The translations under genes were made by a program, and so were the position numbers. The notes under the pieces are model-generated. The model saw only the letters and a list, made by a program, of their open reading frames with translations. It was not told the DNA's origin and did no database searches. 64,000 nt of DNA from Magallana angulata. Its lineage: Eukaryota; Mollusca; Bivalvia; Ostreida; Ostreidae. Below, in pieces: positions 44,880-55,071 of the stretch. Numbering within the stretch: the stretch's first letter is position 1; each line of letters begins with the position of its first letter. The DNA lies in assembly GCF_025612915.1 (NCBI RefSeq), contig NC_069117.1, forward strand, positions 27,415,085-27,479,084, written 5' to 3'.

Positions 44880-46001
44880 ATGTCTATTACGTCATCAAAC
44901 AAAATGACGAGTTCGGTGATAAAGCAGACGTCTTGCACAAGTGTCGATACTGTCAACGAACAAGCCCAGGCTTTGGCTTTATTAGATGCAGGAATCAGTG
45001 TGAAAGATGTGGCTAAACAACTGTGTAAAAGTGAGCGATGGGTAACAAAGTGGAGACGCAGGCGAGAGCAAAATAAACAGCTCACCGACCAACCGAGATC
45101 GGGCCGACCGTCGAAAATAGTAGGCGTAGTTAAAAGGAAAGTCGAGAACATAAAATACAAAAGAGGAAAATCAACAAGAAAATGCAGCAAGGAACTCAAG
45201 AACTCGGGCTTTAATGTAAGTCATGTGACTGTGTTTAATTATTTACGGAAAGTAAAAAAATGGAAGGCATTTAAGCGATCAAGAAATCAGCTTCTGACGA
45301 AAACACAACGACAAAAAAGATTGAAATTTGCTCGTGATCACAAGCACTTGACAGCTGAAGACTGGGAGAACTACATCTTCAGTGACGAATCTTCAAAATA
45401 TCTGTTTCATGTTCCGAACCGACAAGACGATGTTGTGTGGGGGTCCCAGTCAGATGAGGTACCCGACGTCAGCTGCGTCAAGTCAAGCGCCAAAGTCATG
45501 ATCTGGGGTGCAATGGGAGTAATTGGTTTGTCAAAGCTACACATTGTTCCATCCGGCAAAACTATAAATGCAAGATATTATGTAGATAAAATTCTTCAAA
45601 AAGAACTTAAATCTGCACTGAATCGACAAAAAAACACTGGCAGGATTGATGAACGAAAGTTGGTTCAATATCCAGGACACGCTACGTTTGTTCAAGATGG
45701 TGCGACACCTCACACTGCCCTAGTAACACAGAATTGGTGTAAAGATAATTTACCAAACTTTATTTCGAAAGAAGAATGGCCGGGCAATTCCCCAGATCTA
45801 AACTGCATAGAAAATCTCTGGAGTATTCTGGACAGTGAGGCCTACAAGGATCCGCGCCCGACATCCATGGACCAATTACGCCGCCGTCTTCAACGAGCAT
45901 GGAGGGAGATACCTCAGAAACATTTGATTTCTTTAATTCATTCAATGCCAAACAGAATTAAAAATGTACTGAAAAACAAAGGTGGTCTATCTGGTTATTA
46001 A
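44880..46001 (+). CDS. Tc1/mariner transposase, DD37E type
   Basis: Intact frame of 373 codons. An N-terminal helix-turn-helix (LLDAGISVKDVAKQLCKSER), a basic linker with RSGRPSK and a second HTH are followed by the DDE catalytic core: Asp in IFSDESS, Asp in FVQDGATPH, and Glu in SPDLNCIENLW. Thirty-seven residues separate the second Asp and the Glu, so this is a DD37E rather than the common DD34E arrangement. A WGAMG motif and the usual NSPDLN signature are present. It cuts and pastes elements bearing the matching 19-bp ends; all three catalytic residues are present, so it may be active. An alternative start is the second Met, eight codons in. Confidence 0.92.
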   Translation: MSITSSNKMTSSVIKQTSCTSVDTVNEQAQALALLDAGISVKDVAKQLCKSERWVTKWRRRREQNKQLTDQPRSGRPSKIVGVVKRKVENIKYKRGKSTRKCSKELKNSGFNVSHVTVFNYLRKVKKWKAFKRSRNQLLTKTQRQKRLKFARDHKHLTAEDWENYIFSDESSKYLFHVPNRQDDVVWGSQSDEVPDVSCVKSSAKVMIWGAMGVIGLSKLHIVPSGKTINARYYVDKILQKELKSALNRQKNTGRIDERKLVQYPGHATFVQDGATPHTALVTQNWCKDNLPNFISKEEWPGNSPDLNCIENLWSILDSEAYKDPRPTSMDQLRRRLQRAWREIPQKHLISLIHSMPNRIKNVLKNKGGLSGY

Positions 46002-46081
46002 AAATCAAAAAACTTACAAACGAGTTGTTTATTAATGAATCTAGGCTAAAGTAAATCACGGAACTTTCTTAACACCCTTTA

Positions 46082-47040
46082 CATCTATACATTTGTACAT
46101 ACAGTGAGTTTACCATTCATCGGACACATAATTTGGACTGGACAAAATTAACGAAGTCAGATACGCCATCATTAAACTTTTATTTACAATGATTTTTTAC
46201 AAACAGGTAATTTGAATTTTGTGAATTGGAATGTGAATTAATAAATGTGCTTTACCTACCACAGAAACTAGTGTTGGAACAAATTTTGATGAATTAATTT
46301 TGCCATGCAATGATCGGACACAACAAATTCACCATGCATGGGGCAATTTTCAGTGCATATCTTTTTAATAATAAATATGTGAGATGCCAATTCTTTATGA
46401 TATAACTTTTAAAATACATACATGTAGCGAAATGAATTTTTTAAAAAAATATTGAAGCAAACATTGCTCATTCGACTACTTAAAATCCGCATCTTTTTAA
46501 ATCCAAAGTACTGTAGGTGCTGGCACAATAATCTTATAAAAATATCACATGTAATAAACACGGCCCCTCACTATATACTAGTAATTTGATAAACTGTTAG
46601 ATTGAAGTATTTCTAGTTGAAATGGCTATATATTATTAGTTACATAGTCATGTAGTGACCTGCTTCGCCTCGCCAGGTATGATATTTACTAACCAGGTAT
46701 CATCTTGTACCCGGTCACTACATGACTATGTAACGATTATATCAGTAATATTACCGACTGACTTTGTGTAAATGACATAAAGATAATAAAACAATGAAAA
46801 TTAAGCGTTTTATAACAAAATTACAAGTTTCAATTTGGGTACAAAACCTGACGTCACAATACATTTCATTTGAGATCCAAACTAATTTCATTGTTTTTTT
46901 GTTTCCTAAACTTTTGTCTTACAAAAATTTCTGTTTGAAAAATGTTTTGTACTTTCAGACAGTGAAATGAGCGCTTAAAAATAAAATACCAGGAAAGCTG
47001 ACTTGAAGGGAAATTTAAAGTTTCAAAAAATCTTCAAAAT
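46082..47040. other. intergenic with a 22-bp-arm hairpin at 46639-46734
   Basis: GTTACATAGTCATGTAGTGA at 46639 has its exact complement ending at 46734 (22 paired bases). Inside the loop CCAGGTAT occurs twice. This is probably one end, or the whole, of a small foldback repeat. No gene is supported in this stretch. Confidence 0.6.
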
Positions 47041-47044
47041 CCTA

Positions 47045-47375
47045 ATCCGGGGGGGGGGGGGGGGGGGAGGGGGGGGTTAGACAAAACTCTTAACTATACT
47101 TCCCAAAAAAATTTTCTTCCCTACCAAAATTTTTTTAACTACAAATCATGAAATTCCTAATCCGTGTGGGGGGGGGGGGGGGGAAGTAACTTCAATTTGA
47201 CTCCTCATTTCCTTATTTTCATATCAATTTTTTACTTACTTCCAAAAAAGTGGGGGGGGGGGGGGGGCAACTCCGTTATAATTCATTTTTTAATATGTAA
47301 ATTTAAAAAAATTGGTTGCTGCGAGAAAAAGTGGGGGGGGGGGGGGGGGGCCCTGATGCTACGTGCCTGTACAGT
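47045..47375. repeat. poly-G-rich repeat ending in GATGCTACGTGCCTG
   Basis: Four runs of 10-20 G alternate with AT-rich spacers and end in GATGCTACGTGCCTG. The same ending (CAATGCTACGTGTCTG) with GTGGAGGGGGGGGGCAACTC recurs at 63640-63790, so this is a dispersed family. The plus-strand frame at 47164-47421 is an artefact of the G runs. Confidence 0.6.
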
Positions 47376-47397
47376 ATTAGTACTATACATTGTACTT

Positions 47398-48891
47398 TTA
47401 AGATTTGTAATTGAAAACTGAGAGACGTCCATCAATGTCTCCCACCCACAGTGTGGATTTGTACAGAGCCACGGACATGGGGTGTTGGACTTCCTTCTCT
47501 GTCAGTAAGAACTTCATAAACTCGCCATCAGGACCCAGGAGATGAATTGAGCTGTACGTGACGTCACTGACCAGAAGGTTGCAGTGACTGTCACAGACCA
47601 CATCAGATAGTAAACATATCTTGGTCGGGTCCTGCCCACGATAGACGGACCTCAGGGCTCCGGAGAAAGTTAAAATAACCAATTCACTTGTATCACCACT
47701 AGTCCAGTTCACTACGCAGATATCAGTGTTATAATTCTGTCTGACTTTGTATGGTACAGTAAATAACCTGGTCCGACCGTCTGCGTTGTATTTATACTCG
47801 CGGATGACGTCACCATTGGGTGTCACGTGTCTGACCAAACGTCTGTTCTGTGGGCCCAGTTGATATCTATCTCGCTCACTATCCCTCAATGTGACCAGCA
47901 GTCCCCCTTCTTTTGAGTAACATATTCCCTCTGGTATTAGTGGACCAGTACTAAATGCTGTCGAGACTGATCCCGTTGTTCCTAGCCGTTCAATGGATTT
48001 GCTTCTCTCATTCGTGAAATAAACATCACCATTTTCAGCTACACATACATCGTTTACATTTAGATTCAATTTTTCTCTCTCCTTATTTCTCAAGTTAACT
48101 CGTTCAATGTACATGTACTCTGAGGCCAATTCCCCTACAATGTATGTGTCTTCAGTGATTGCCTCTAAGACATATATCGGTTTATATCCATATTGAAATG
48201 ATTTCTTTTCGATAACCTCAACAGCAATGCTATCTAAATCAAATGTTTGTCCCATCAGAGACTCCAGGGACCCCTCGTCGATCATTCCTTCTCTGTATCT
48301 AAGTAGATGACCCCCTCTTTGTATATTACAGTCTCTGATCAGAGTAAGGCTGGCCAAGTTTCTGAGATTGTCCATCAAACTAAAGTCAGACATGGTAGAG
48401 TGCCTCTCTTCCAAAAATTTTAAAAGTTCTAATACTTGTTTCTTCTTCATTTCCAAATCTTCTTTTTCCTTACTCGTTTCAAAATTATTACTTCTCAGAT
48501 TGTCTCTCAATGTTTTCTCGTGGCTCATTTTCAATTCATTAAGTTTAGAAATTACCCTGTCATAATGTTTCTGAAGCTTTGAAACCTCAAAATCACATTG
48601 ATTTTGGTTTGCTTCTGTTTGTTTGGCTGCGTTCTGTATCTTCTTGTCCATCTCTTTGACATTCGTCTCCCTTATCGTACACAGATACTCCTTTAGCTGC
48701 CTTCTCCTTAAGCTAGCTGCTGACGTTATGGTGTTCCAGTCGTGATCTTTGTGTTCTGTTTTGGCACATTTGGAACAAATAAATTCACCGCAATCCTCAC
48801 ATTCTATGTCTATTATTAAATTGTGTTTGTCACACGTTGGGATATGCTCCTGCGGAGATCCCAGTGAATTTTTCGGAGCACTGGCCGCCAT
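47398..48891 (-). CDS. B-box / coiled-coil / NHL-type propeller protein (TRIM-like, no RING)
   Basis: A single-exon 497-residue protein. A B-box zinc domain covers residues 18-55 (ligands Cys20, His23, Cys31, Cys34, Cys39, Cys42, His47, His50). A long coiled coil spans about residues 60-190, and a C-terminal beta-propeller of NHL/YVTN-type blades spans about 225-497 (e.g. VNDVCVAENGDVYFTNE, ICYSKEGGLLVTL, VVCDSHCNLLVSD, LYKSTLWVGD). The RING finger of classical TRIM E3 ligases is absent, as in many members of the large intronless TRIM-like families of bivalves. Such proteins probably act as cytosolic scaffolds or sensors, often in immunity; the actual partner is unknown. The start is the only Met upstream of the B box. 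Confidence 0.88.
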   Translation of the reverse strand: MAASAPKNSLGSPQEHIPTCDKHNLIIDIECEDCGEFICSKCAKTEHKDHDWNTITSAASLRRRQLKEYLCTIRETNVKEMDKKIQNAAKQTEANQNQCDFEVSKLQKHYDRVISKLNELKMSHEKTLRDNLRSNNFETSKEKEDLEMKKKQVLELLKFLEERHSTMSDFSLMDNLRNLASLTLIRDCNIQRGGHLLRYREGMIDEGSLESLMGQTFDLDSIAVEVIEKKSFQYGYKPIYVLEAITEDTYIVGELASEYMYIERVNLRNKEREKLNLNVNDVCVAENGDVYFTNERSKSIERLGTTGSVSTAFSTGPLIPEGICYSKEGGLLVTLRDSERDRYQLGPQNRRLVRHVTPNGDVIREYKYNADGRTRLFTVPYKVRQNYNTDICVVNWTSGDTSELVILTFSGALRSVYRGQDPTKICLLSDVVCDSHCNLLVSDVTYSSIHLLGPDGEFMKFLLTEKEVQHPMSVALYKSTLWVGDIDGRLSVFNYKS

Positions 48892-49009
48892 GTTTTATTG
48901 AAAAGGTTCACAACTTCCTATTTTTATGATAGGTCACATTGTCGAGCGGAAAAGTACGGAAGCTTATTGAGGCCAGTTCAGTAAATTAATTAATTTATAT
49001 TGCATTAAA

Positions 49010-49391
49010 TCGCAATAGTTATTGCGTTTTAATGCAATCTTTTGCGTTTATTCGCATTGTATTATGCGTTTAAATGCAAAAGATTGCGATAAAACGCAAA
49101 AAGTATTGCGATTAAACGCAAAGTGGATTGCGTTTAAACGCAAAGTTTTGCGTTTAAACGCAATGTGCAATGTATTGCGTTTAATCGCAAAAATATTGCA
49201 TTTAAACGCAAAACAAATATTGCGTTTAAACGCAAAGCTGTTGTTGCGTTTAAACGAAATATATTTTGCGAATAAACGCAAAAGTTTTTGCGATTAAACG
49301 CAATAATTTTTGTGATAAAACGCAATAATTTTGCGATTAAATGCAATGATTTTGCGATTAAACGCAATGATTTTTGCGTTAAATCGCAATT
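49010..49391. repeat. palindrome array, left (about 16 copies)
   Basis: Imperfect copies of TTGCGTTTAAACGCAA, mostly TTGCG(A/T)TTAA(A/T)CGCAA, at an irregular spacing of about 20-25 bp. The core bases GCG and CGC are better kept than the AT centre. Frames through it (e.g. 49022-49297) are artefacts of the repeat. Confidence 0.9.
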
Positions 49392-49770
49392 TATTCATTT
49401 GCTTATGTATACACTTAAGTATATGTACCAAGTGCGTAATTTGATGACAACACTTGACACATCACAAAGACTCAATTTCTGGTTTTCACTTATAATAACT
49501 TATAATGAAATAGTAAGTTAAAGCATCAGGCACTTCTAAGCAAACGGATCCTCAAAAAAAGGATCGCGCTATAAATACATACAAGAGAGAGAATATGTAT
49601 TCGCTTATATTTGTTTCCAAATTCTTCCTTAGAGATGACATGCAAAATGGCAATTGATGGATGCACCAGTGATGTTTGCTTGCCGGATACTTGGTATCTA
49701 GACTGTGAGAAACAGTTGAATTGCAAACAACGGAAAAGACTCCTTCGCAAAGAGCATTATGCCAAGGGGC

Positions 49771-50965
49771 TAGCTGCAGATCTGTAGCTCTCTGGTTGAA
49801 AAAATTCGGATAGACAAACCAGAGAGCTACAGTTCCAAGCGTTATAAAAGCCTCCGATTTACGCCGCCGTTTTTGTGTCGCTCGCTTCGGGAATTATATC
49901 CGACTTTAAAAACATTCAACCGCCTAAAAAATTGGATTTATTAATTAAACATATAGTTTACCCTAACTCTGCTAACTTTGTTTTCCTTTCAATTGTTCAC
50001 AACGGCCATCCTTCGCCTTGGAATGTCATCGTTTTAAAAAACTCGCCTTATGACAACCATGTTTACCTAGTAGCGAGATCTCGGGTGCGTCGATTTACCC
50101 AAATGGACCCAAATGAACCCAAATGGACCCAAATGGCGATTAAAGTGGAAAACTATTATAATAAAATCCTTATTACTAATATTATCACTTGTTTTAGTCA
50201 TTTCGTGGGGTTGTTAGCCGTTATTAAGTAAAATAAAGACCCAAATGGCGATTCAAGCGGAAAATAATTATAATAAAATCCTCATAATTTAGGGAAATTT
50301 GGAAAAATAAAAGCCGAAGTTCCATAACAATAATTAGAATTATTTTAAAAAGTTGTTTTATTTTTATATAATATATATATTTATATCATTTGAATATAAT
50401 TACATACATTATATACTTTTACAAATCGAGATAAAATGCTCATCTTTATTTTTCAAAAACAATTTTTAAAGATATACTGAAATAATTTTAATTATTGTTT
50501 GAATCGCCATTTGGGTCTTTATTTTTCTTAGTAACGGCTAACAACCCCATGAAATGACTAAAACAAGTGATAATATTAGTAATAAGGATTTTATTATAAT
50601 TGTTTTCCACTTTAATCTTCATTTGGGTCCATTTGGGTAGATCGACGCACCCGAGATCTCGCTACTAGGTAAACATGGTTGTCATAAGGCGAGTTTTTTT
50701 AAAACGATGACATTCCAAGGCGAAGGATGGCCGTTGTGAACCATTGAAAGGAAAACAAAGTTAGCAGAGTTAGGGTAAACTATATGTTTAATTAATAAAT
50801 CCAATTTTTTAGGCGGTTGAATGCTTTTAAAGTCGGATATAATTCCCGAAGCGAGCGACACAAAAACGGCGGCGTAAATCGGAGGTTTTTACAACGCTTG
50901 GAACTGTAGCTCTCTGGTTTGTCTATCCGAATTTTTTCAACCAGAGAGCTACAGATCTGCAGCTA
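49771..50965. mobile_element. 1195-bp Mutator-like foldback element
   Basis: Begins TAGCTGCAGATCTGTAGCTC and ends with its complement. The inverted arms are about 490-500 bp each with few differences, around an AT-rich loop at about 50290-50480. A 10-bp target duplication GCCAAGGGGC (49761-49770, 50966-50975) marks its insertion into the larger foldback element. Each arm holds an unusual GC-richer segment and repeats of ACCCAAATGG. No transposase. Confidence 0.85.
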
Positions 50966-51074
50966 GCCAAGGGGCCTTATTAATAGAGGCATGTCGATTC
51001 GTGTGACAAATTAAAACAAATGGAACTTGCACAAACAGTTGCATTGATGGCTATACTATGAAAATTTATTGTCT

Positions 51075-51320
51075 CAAAGATATTACCGAATTGAATAGGT
51101 GATAAAACCTTTTTAAAAAATAAAATCATCTGTCTGAATAGGTGATTCCATCTATTCAAACTCAAAGAGTGATACATGTATCTTTATTTAAATATGTGAT
51201 ATCCCTTGTTTAAATCACAAGATAAATAGGTAATTGATGAGTGATAATTTATTTACTATTCTTATAAATGATATCACTTTTTGAATAGGTGATATCACTA
51301 ATTCAAATCAGTGATATAAC
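51075..51320. repeat. cluster of 'GAATAGGTGATATCACT' motifs
   Basis: Five or more imperfect copies of GAATAGGTGAT and its complement ATCACCTATTC/ATCACT, several arranged as head-to-head palindromes (e.g. TTGAATAGGTGATATCACTA near 51282). They lie between the nested Mutator-like element and the right palindrome array. Confidence 0.6.
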
Positions 51321-51639
51321 AATTACAATAAATGTCAAATCAGTCCGTCATATTGAATAAACATTATCACTTTCATTTGACAATGATATAATGAAGCATT
51401 ATGGATGACAGTTATACAGTGTATGTGCGGACTATTTGATTTTATTGAATAATTAAGATTCAATTTATAAGAAACAATATGAAAAACAAATTAGAAATAG
51501 AGGAGAGAGCACGACGAGAAAAGCGAGAAATGACTAACATTACGTTTAATAAACAGATTGTCGGATGGTTGTGGCATAACATAAGTATGTCATAAACCTC
51601 TTCTTTTTGAAAAAGCCATGTTCAAATTAAAAAACAGTT

Positions 51640-52007
51640 TTGCAATAAAACGCAATAACTATTGCGTTTAACCCAATACCTTTTGCGATTAAACGCAACG
51701 ATTGTTGCGTTTAATCGCAAAAACGTTTGCGTTTATTAGCAAAAAATTGCGTTTAAACGCAATATTGCCTTTGCGTTTAAACGCAATAATTTTTTGCTTT
51801 TAAACGCAATACTTTTGCGTTTAAATGCAAAACTTTGCTTTTAAATGCAAATCTTTGCGTTAAAATGCAATGTTCTTTGCGTTTAAACGCAATAGCTATT
51901 GCGTTTAATCGCAATCTTTTGCGTTTAAACGCAAAACATATTGCGATTTAACGCAAAAGATTGCGATTAAACGCAATAATAATTGCGTTTAAACGCAAAA
52001 GAAATTA
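51640..52007. repeat. palindrome array, right (about 16 copies)
   Basis: The same TTGCGTTTAAACGCAA unit as the left array at 49010-49391, again with variable 20-25 bp spacing. It lies just inside the right terminal repeat of the foldback element. Confidence 0.9.
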
Positions 52008-52040
52008 TTAATCTGGCCTCAATGAGCTTCCGTAGAAAAG

Positions 52041-53150
52041 CAAATAAGTAGCAAATAATAAACAATAGAATTGTAGGGGGTTGCGCTAATATAAAACACT
52101 GAAATTTCAATAGCTGATTTTTAAGAGATATCAAAAAACCTTTGAATATTTGAAAATTGGAAAAAAAAACCTTTGCATCTTTTGAACATTTTGGTTGAAA
52201 TTGATCCAGTAGTTCTGAAAAGGAAGTTAAGAATTGTTGCAGACATACACTTACTAAAAGGCGACTAAGAAAGGTCTTGAAATTTCAGCTCAGGTGAACT
52301 TTAAAAAGCCCTTTTGACAAGCATGTACCGGAGACATGTGCTCGGTGAATTCAAGTGGTATATACATGTAAAAATAAATTGAATATATTTATCAGTATTC
52401 CTTTCTAAACGGGACTCTTGTATTCATTTTGACCTTCAAATGACCTTCCAGTATGATTAATTTTACCAGTGCGATGCATATATCAATTATACCATTTGCA
52501 TTTTTGCAATGTATTACTATATGTGATAAAATACGTGTACAACACAAAGTCTTAAAGTCGATAACGAGACATTTTAACGAAGACGAAAAAGTTTTTATTT
52601 TTTCTCCGACTTTCAAGGACCTTTTTTGTATTAAACTAGACGTAGACTCCAGACTCTCTTGTAATCCAAGCAGCTAAAAATGCACGAGATGGCTTGCTAT
52701 CGTCCCATTAGCGTCTGTTTCGGTATAGTGTGCACGTGTCAAATGGAGAAGTTTCAACAAGAGTAGGCTTGAGGTTTCAACAAGTTAATAAGTATGTTTT
52801 CCGAACCTACTTTCAAAAATCATAATAGTTGAAGTATGTGTACTTTTTCCATGGTCAATACATTTTTTTCTTATGAACAATAAAAATAAAAGTACGTGCG
52901 TGAATTAGTTGACTAACAGATGAATTCAGGTTGCAGACATCCTAAGGCTTGCTTGTCAACGAATGGTCAGTTCGATTTACTTGCGATTGTCAGGCATGAG
53001 TTTAATACGGTATATTTTTGTATTTTAAACCAGTTCATAGTCTTAAAGATAAGGGAGTGTTTAATATCGTACGATACACAGCTTTAACATTTCAAGTTCC
53101 AACGCAATTATAAACTCACAATATTTGTACATGTATCTTCAACTTTTTAG
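52041..53150. other. intergenic and upstream region of VWC-like gene 2
   Basis: No supported gene; AT-rich. A splice acceptor (ACTTTTTAG) ends at 53150 directly before the start codon of the next gene, so a 5' UTR exon probably lies in this stretch. Confidence 0.4.
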
Positions 53151-54486
53151 ATGATGAGGGTTTTATTGGCGATCTTATCTTTCTCCTTGATGTTTGAAAT
53201 TCCGTTAAGCGTCGTTATAAGTGAGTATCCTTTAATTTCCCTCGCTAAGTTTTGTTTCATATGTTGTTATCAGAATCATCGATAACATGCATAATGATCA
53301 GCAACTATATTACAATAACTATAGTATCACAATAAAATTAGTGCCTATGAACTTTTAATGTTATTAATGCCTTCCGACGAAGCAATTCTCCTTCAGAAAT
53401 TACATTAAGATGGCTGAATGGCCGTGGCTTTTTAAAGACATTATTAATCTCTTTTGAAGGAAGAACTTTGTATAAAAATATGGAAAAAATCCTTAATTTT
53501 AATATATGATATTAAATGTTTTTCTTTACTGAAAAAGTTTATTTGCTTTAATTTTTAAAAAAGTCTTTTGGTCCCCTGAGTCACTTGGGCGACCTAACAC
53601 CATTGGCCGTTAACAATTTAACATTTTTTAACTTCTTGAAAATTGCAATGCCAATTGGTACAATTTTTGGTTTAAAGCATTTCTAAGATAAGAGGATTGT
53701 GAAAATCATGTCCTTACAATCCCTGTGGCCAAATAAGACTAAATTTTCATCTTTTTATTTACGCCCTCACAATGGAGGAAAACTAAATGCATGGTATCCC
53801 TCTACCAAAATTTAAATTTAATGGCCCCTGCATCTGGGGTTCAGACATTGTTTATCAAATGGTGTAGTATATACATGTTTTCCGATATGTCTCGATACCT
53901 ATACCTATTCCAAATTATGACAATAAATTGTACAATTTCCTGGCATGGTTTTTCAGATGAAGAAAGAGAAAGATACCTTAACTGCGACGTTTACACTCAC
54001 AGCGCAGACATTCCTACTCAAAATACAATTTGCCACCGTCACTTCACGCAACGAAAATTTTACTGTAGGACATGGCAATGCGAAACTCCGAGATGTCCAT
54101 TGAGACGGCAAATCCCCCGGGCAAGGGACTGTTCATATTGTCCAAGTAAGTCAATGAATTTTAATATAAGAATACTTGTCCATCTTGTCTTAGTCAATAA
54201 ACTTTAATTTTGTCCATATTTTTCCAGCCAAGTACCATGTATATAGAATATATTGTCCAAGTCGGCTAACTTCAATATTGCACATATGGCCCAAGTAAAA
54301 CCAAAGTCAAATGCTCATCTAGTGAGGTCCGTTTCTTTAACAGATACATGTACCCGTTGGGGTAAAATCTACAACACAGGAGATAATTACCGTTGTCAGG
54401 ATGGGTCGAATTTCTGCCTCTGTATTGAAGGGGAGAACACCATATCTACAAGAATGGCGACCTCAGTTTACAGCATCTGTCGATGA
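53151..54486 (+). CDS. secreted cysteine-rich VWC-like protein 2
   Basis: Three exons (53151-53220, 53957-54145, 54344-54486) join in phase 1 to 133 residues. A signal peptide (MMRVLLAILSFSLMF) is followed by module 1 in exon 2 (NCDVYTHSADIPTQNTIC...KFYCRTWQCETPRC, ending CSYCP) and module 2 in exon 3 (TCTRWGKIYNTGDNYRC..GSNFCLC). Exon phases, the CDVY...IPTxNT...KFYC...W.C spacing and the DGSN phrase match the gene at 34126-35127, so they are paralogues about 19 kb apart. Two further phase-compatible terminal exons lie downstream (54944-55071 and 57421-57602). The protein is extracellular; its activity is unknown. Confidence 0.72.
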
Positions 54487-54943
54487 TTTATAAAGTTGGT
54501 TCCTGTGGGTCAAAGAACTTGCTACATGCATACTTTTTTCAAATTAAAAGAACATCAGTATAAATCTGTTATTCATGGTAGAATGTTTTTCCGCCAAATA
54601 GAAAACATCTATAGTTGTACATTTAAAAAGAAAGTACTTAAATGTTTTTGCGTCTACTTACATGTAACTCAATGTAGAAAGGGAAAAGTTCTTTTTGAAA
54701 CCAAATCATGTATTAATATTGATTAAAAAATGAACAATTGGTTTCATGTGCATATATAACTTTTCTGAAAGAACTGTTCATCTGACGAATTTATTGAGAC
54801 GTTTAACATTGCATATGACCACTGTTTGTACAGCACTGTCGATCACTGGTTACTGCTTTGCATCAGCTATCAAGATGATGTACTATATAATATAATGTTG
54901 ATAGAACTGTGTAACAATTACATCTGTTTGGTTGTGGTGGCAG

Positions 54944-55071
54944 GTCAGCAATGTTCCACGGCCTTTGGGCCAAAGACTTCAGAGATGATTTCAGTTGATG
55001 GGAGTCCAATTTGCTCTTTATTTACTGATAATCCAACACGGCGAGTCTGGACGTTCTCTGTCATCAGTTGA
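54944..55071 (+). CDS. candidate alternative last exon of VWC-like gene 2
   Basis: After an acceptor (GTGGCAG) at 54943 the sequence is open for 2+126 bases to a TGA, in the same phase as exon 3. It encodes QQCSTAFGPK...ISVDGSPIC, resembling module 2 (C...VDGSxxC spacing) but with fewer cysteines. It may be a duplicated and decaying or alternatively used terminal exon. Confidence 0.35.

Larger units (their letters stand above)
35229..46079 (+). mobile_element. 10.9-kb Tc1/mariner (DD37E) unit carrying cargo, split by a BEL/Pao element
   Basis: The 19-bp terminal repeat AAGGGTGTTAAGAAAGTTC occupies 35229-35247, and its exact complement occupies 46061-46079, each bordered by TA (35227-35228, 46080-46081). 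The transposase gene (44880-46001) sits at the right end. About 470-bp inverted repeats lie inside (35360-35832 and 44367-44840), and zinc-finger relics fill the interior. Subtracting the inserted BEL/Pao element leaves about 4.3 kb, much larger than the usual 1.3-2.5 kb of this superfamily. It starts only about 100 bp downstream of VWC-like gene 1. Confidence 0.75.
48955..52034. mobile_element. 3.1-kb foldback element with palindrome-array ends
   Basis: Terminal inverted repeats TACGGAAGCTTATTGAGGCC at the left and the complement (one change) at the right, bordered by the 6-bp duplication GAAAAG (48949-48954, 52035-52040). Just inside each end is an array of the palindrome TTGCGTTTAAACGCAA (49010-49391, 51640-52007). 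The centre holds a second motif cluster (51075-51320), a short open frame (49635 onward) and a nested Mutator-like element. No transposase was recognised; the superfamily is unknown. Confidence 0.65.

Noticed and set aside
49022-49367. Frames rich in 'RLNAK' and 'AFKRN' repeats
   Set aside because: Translations of the palindromic array in several frames on both strands; no coding evidence.
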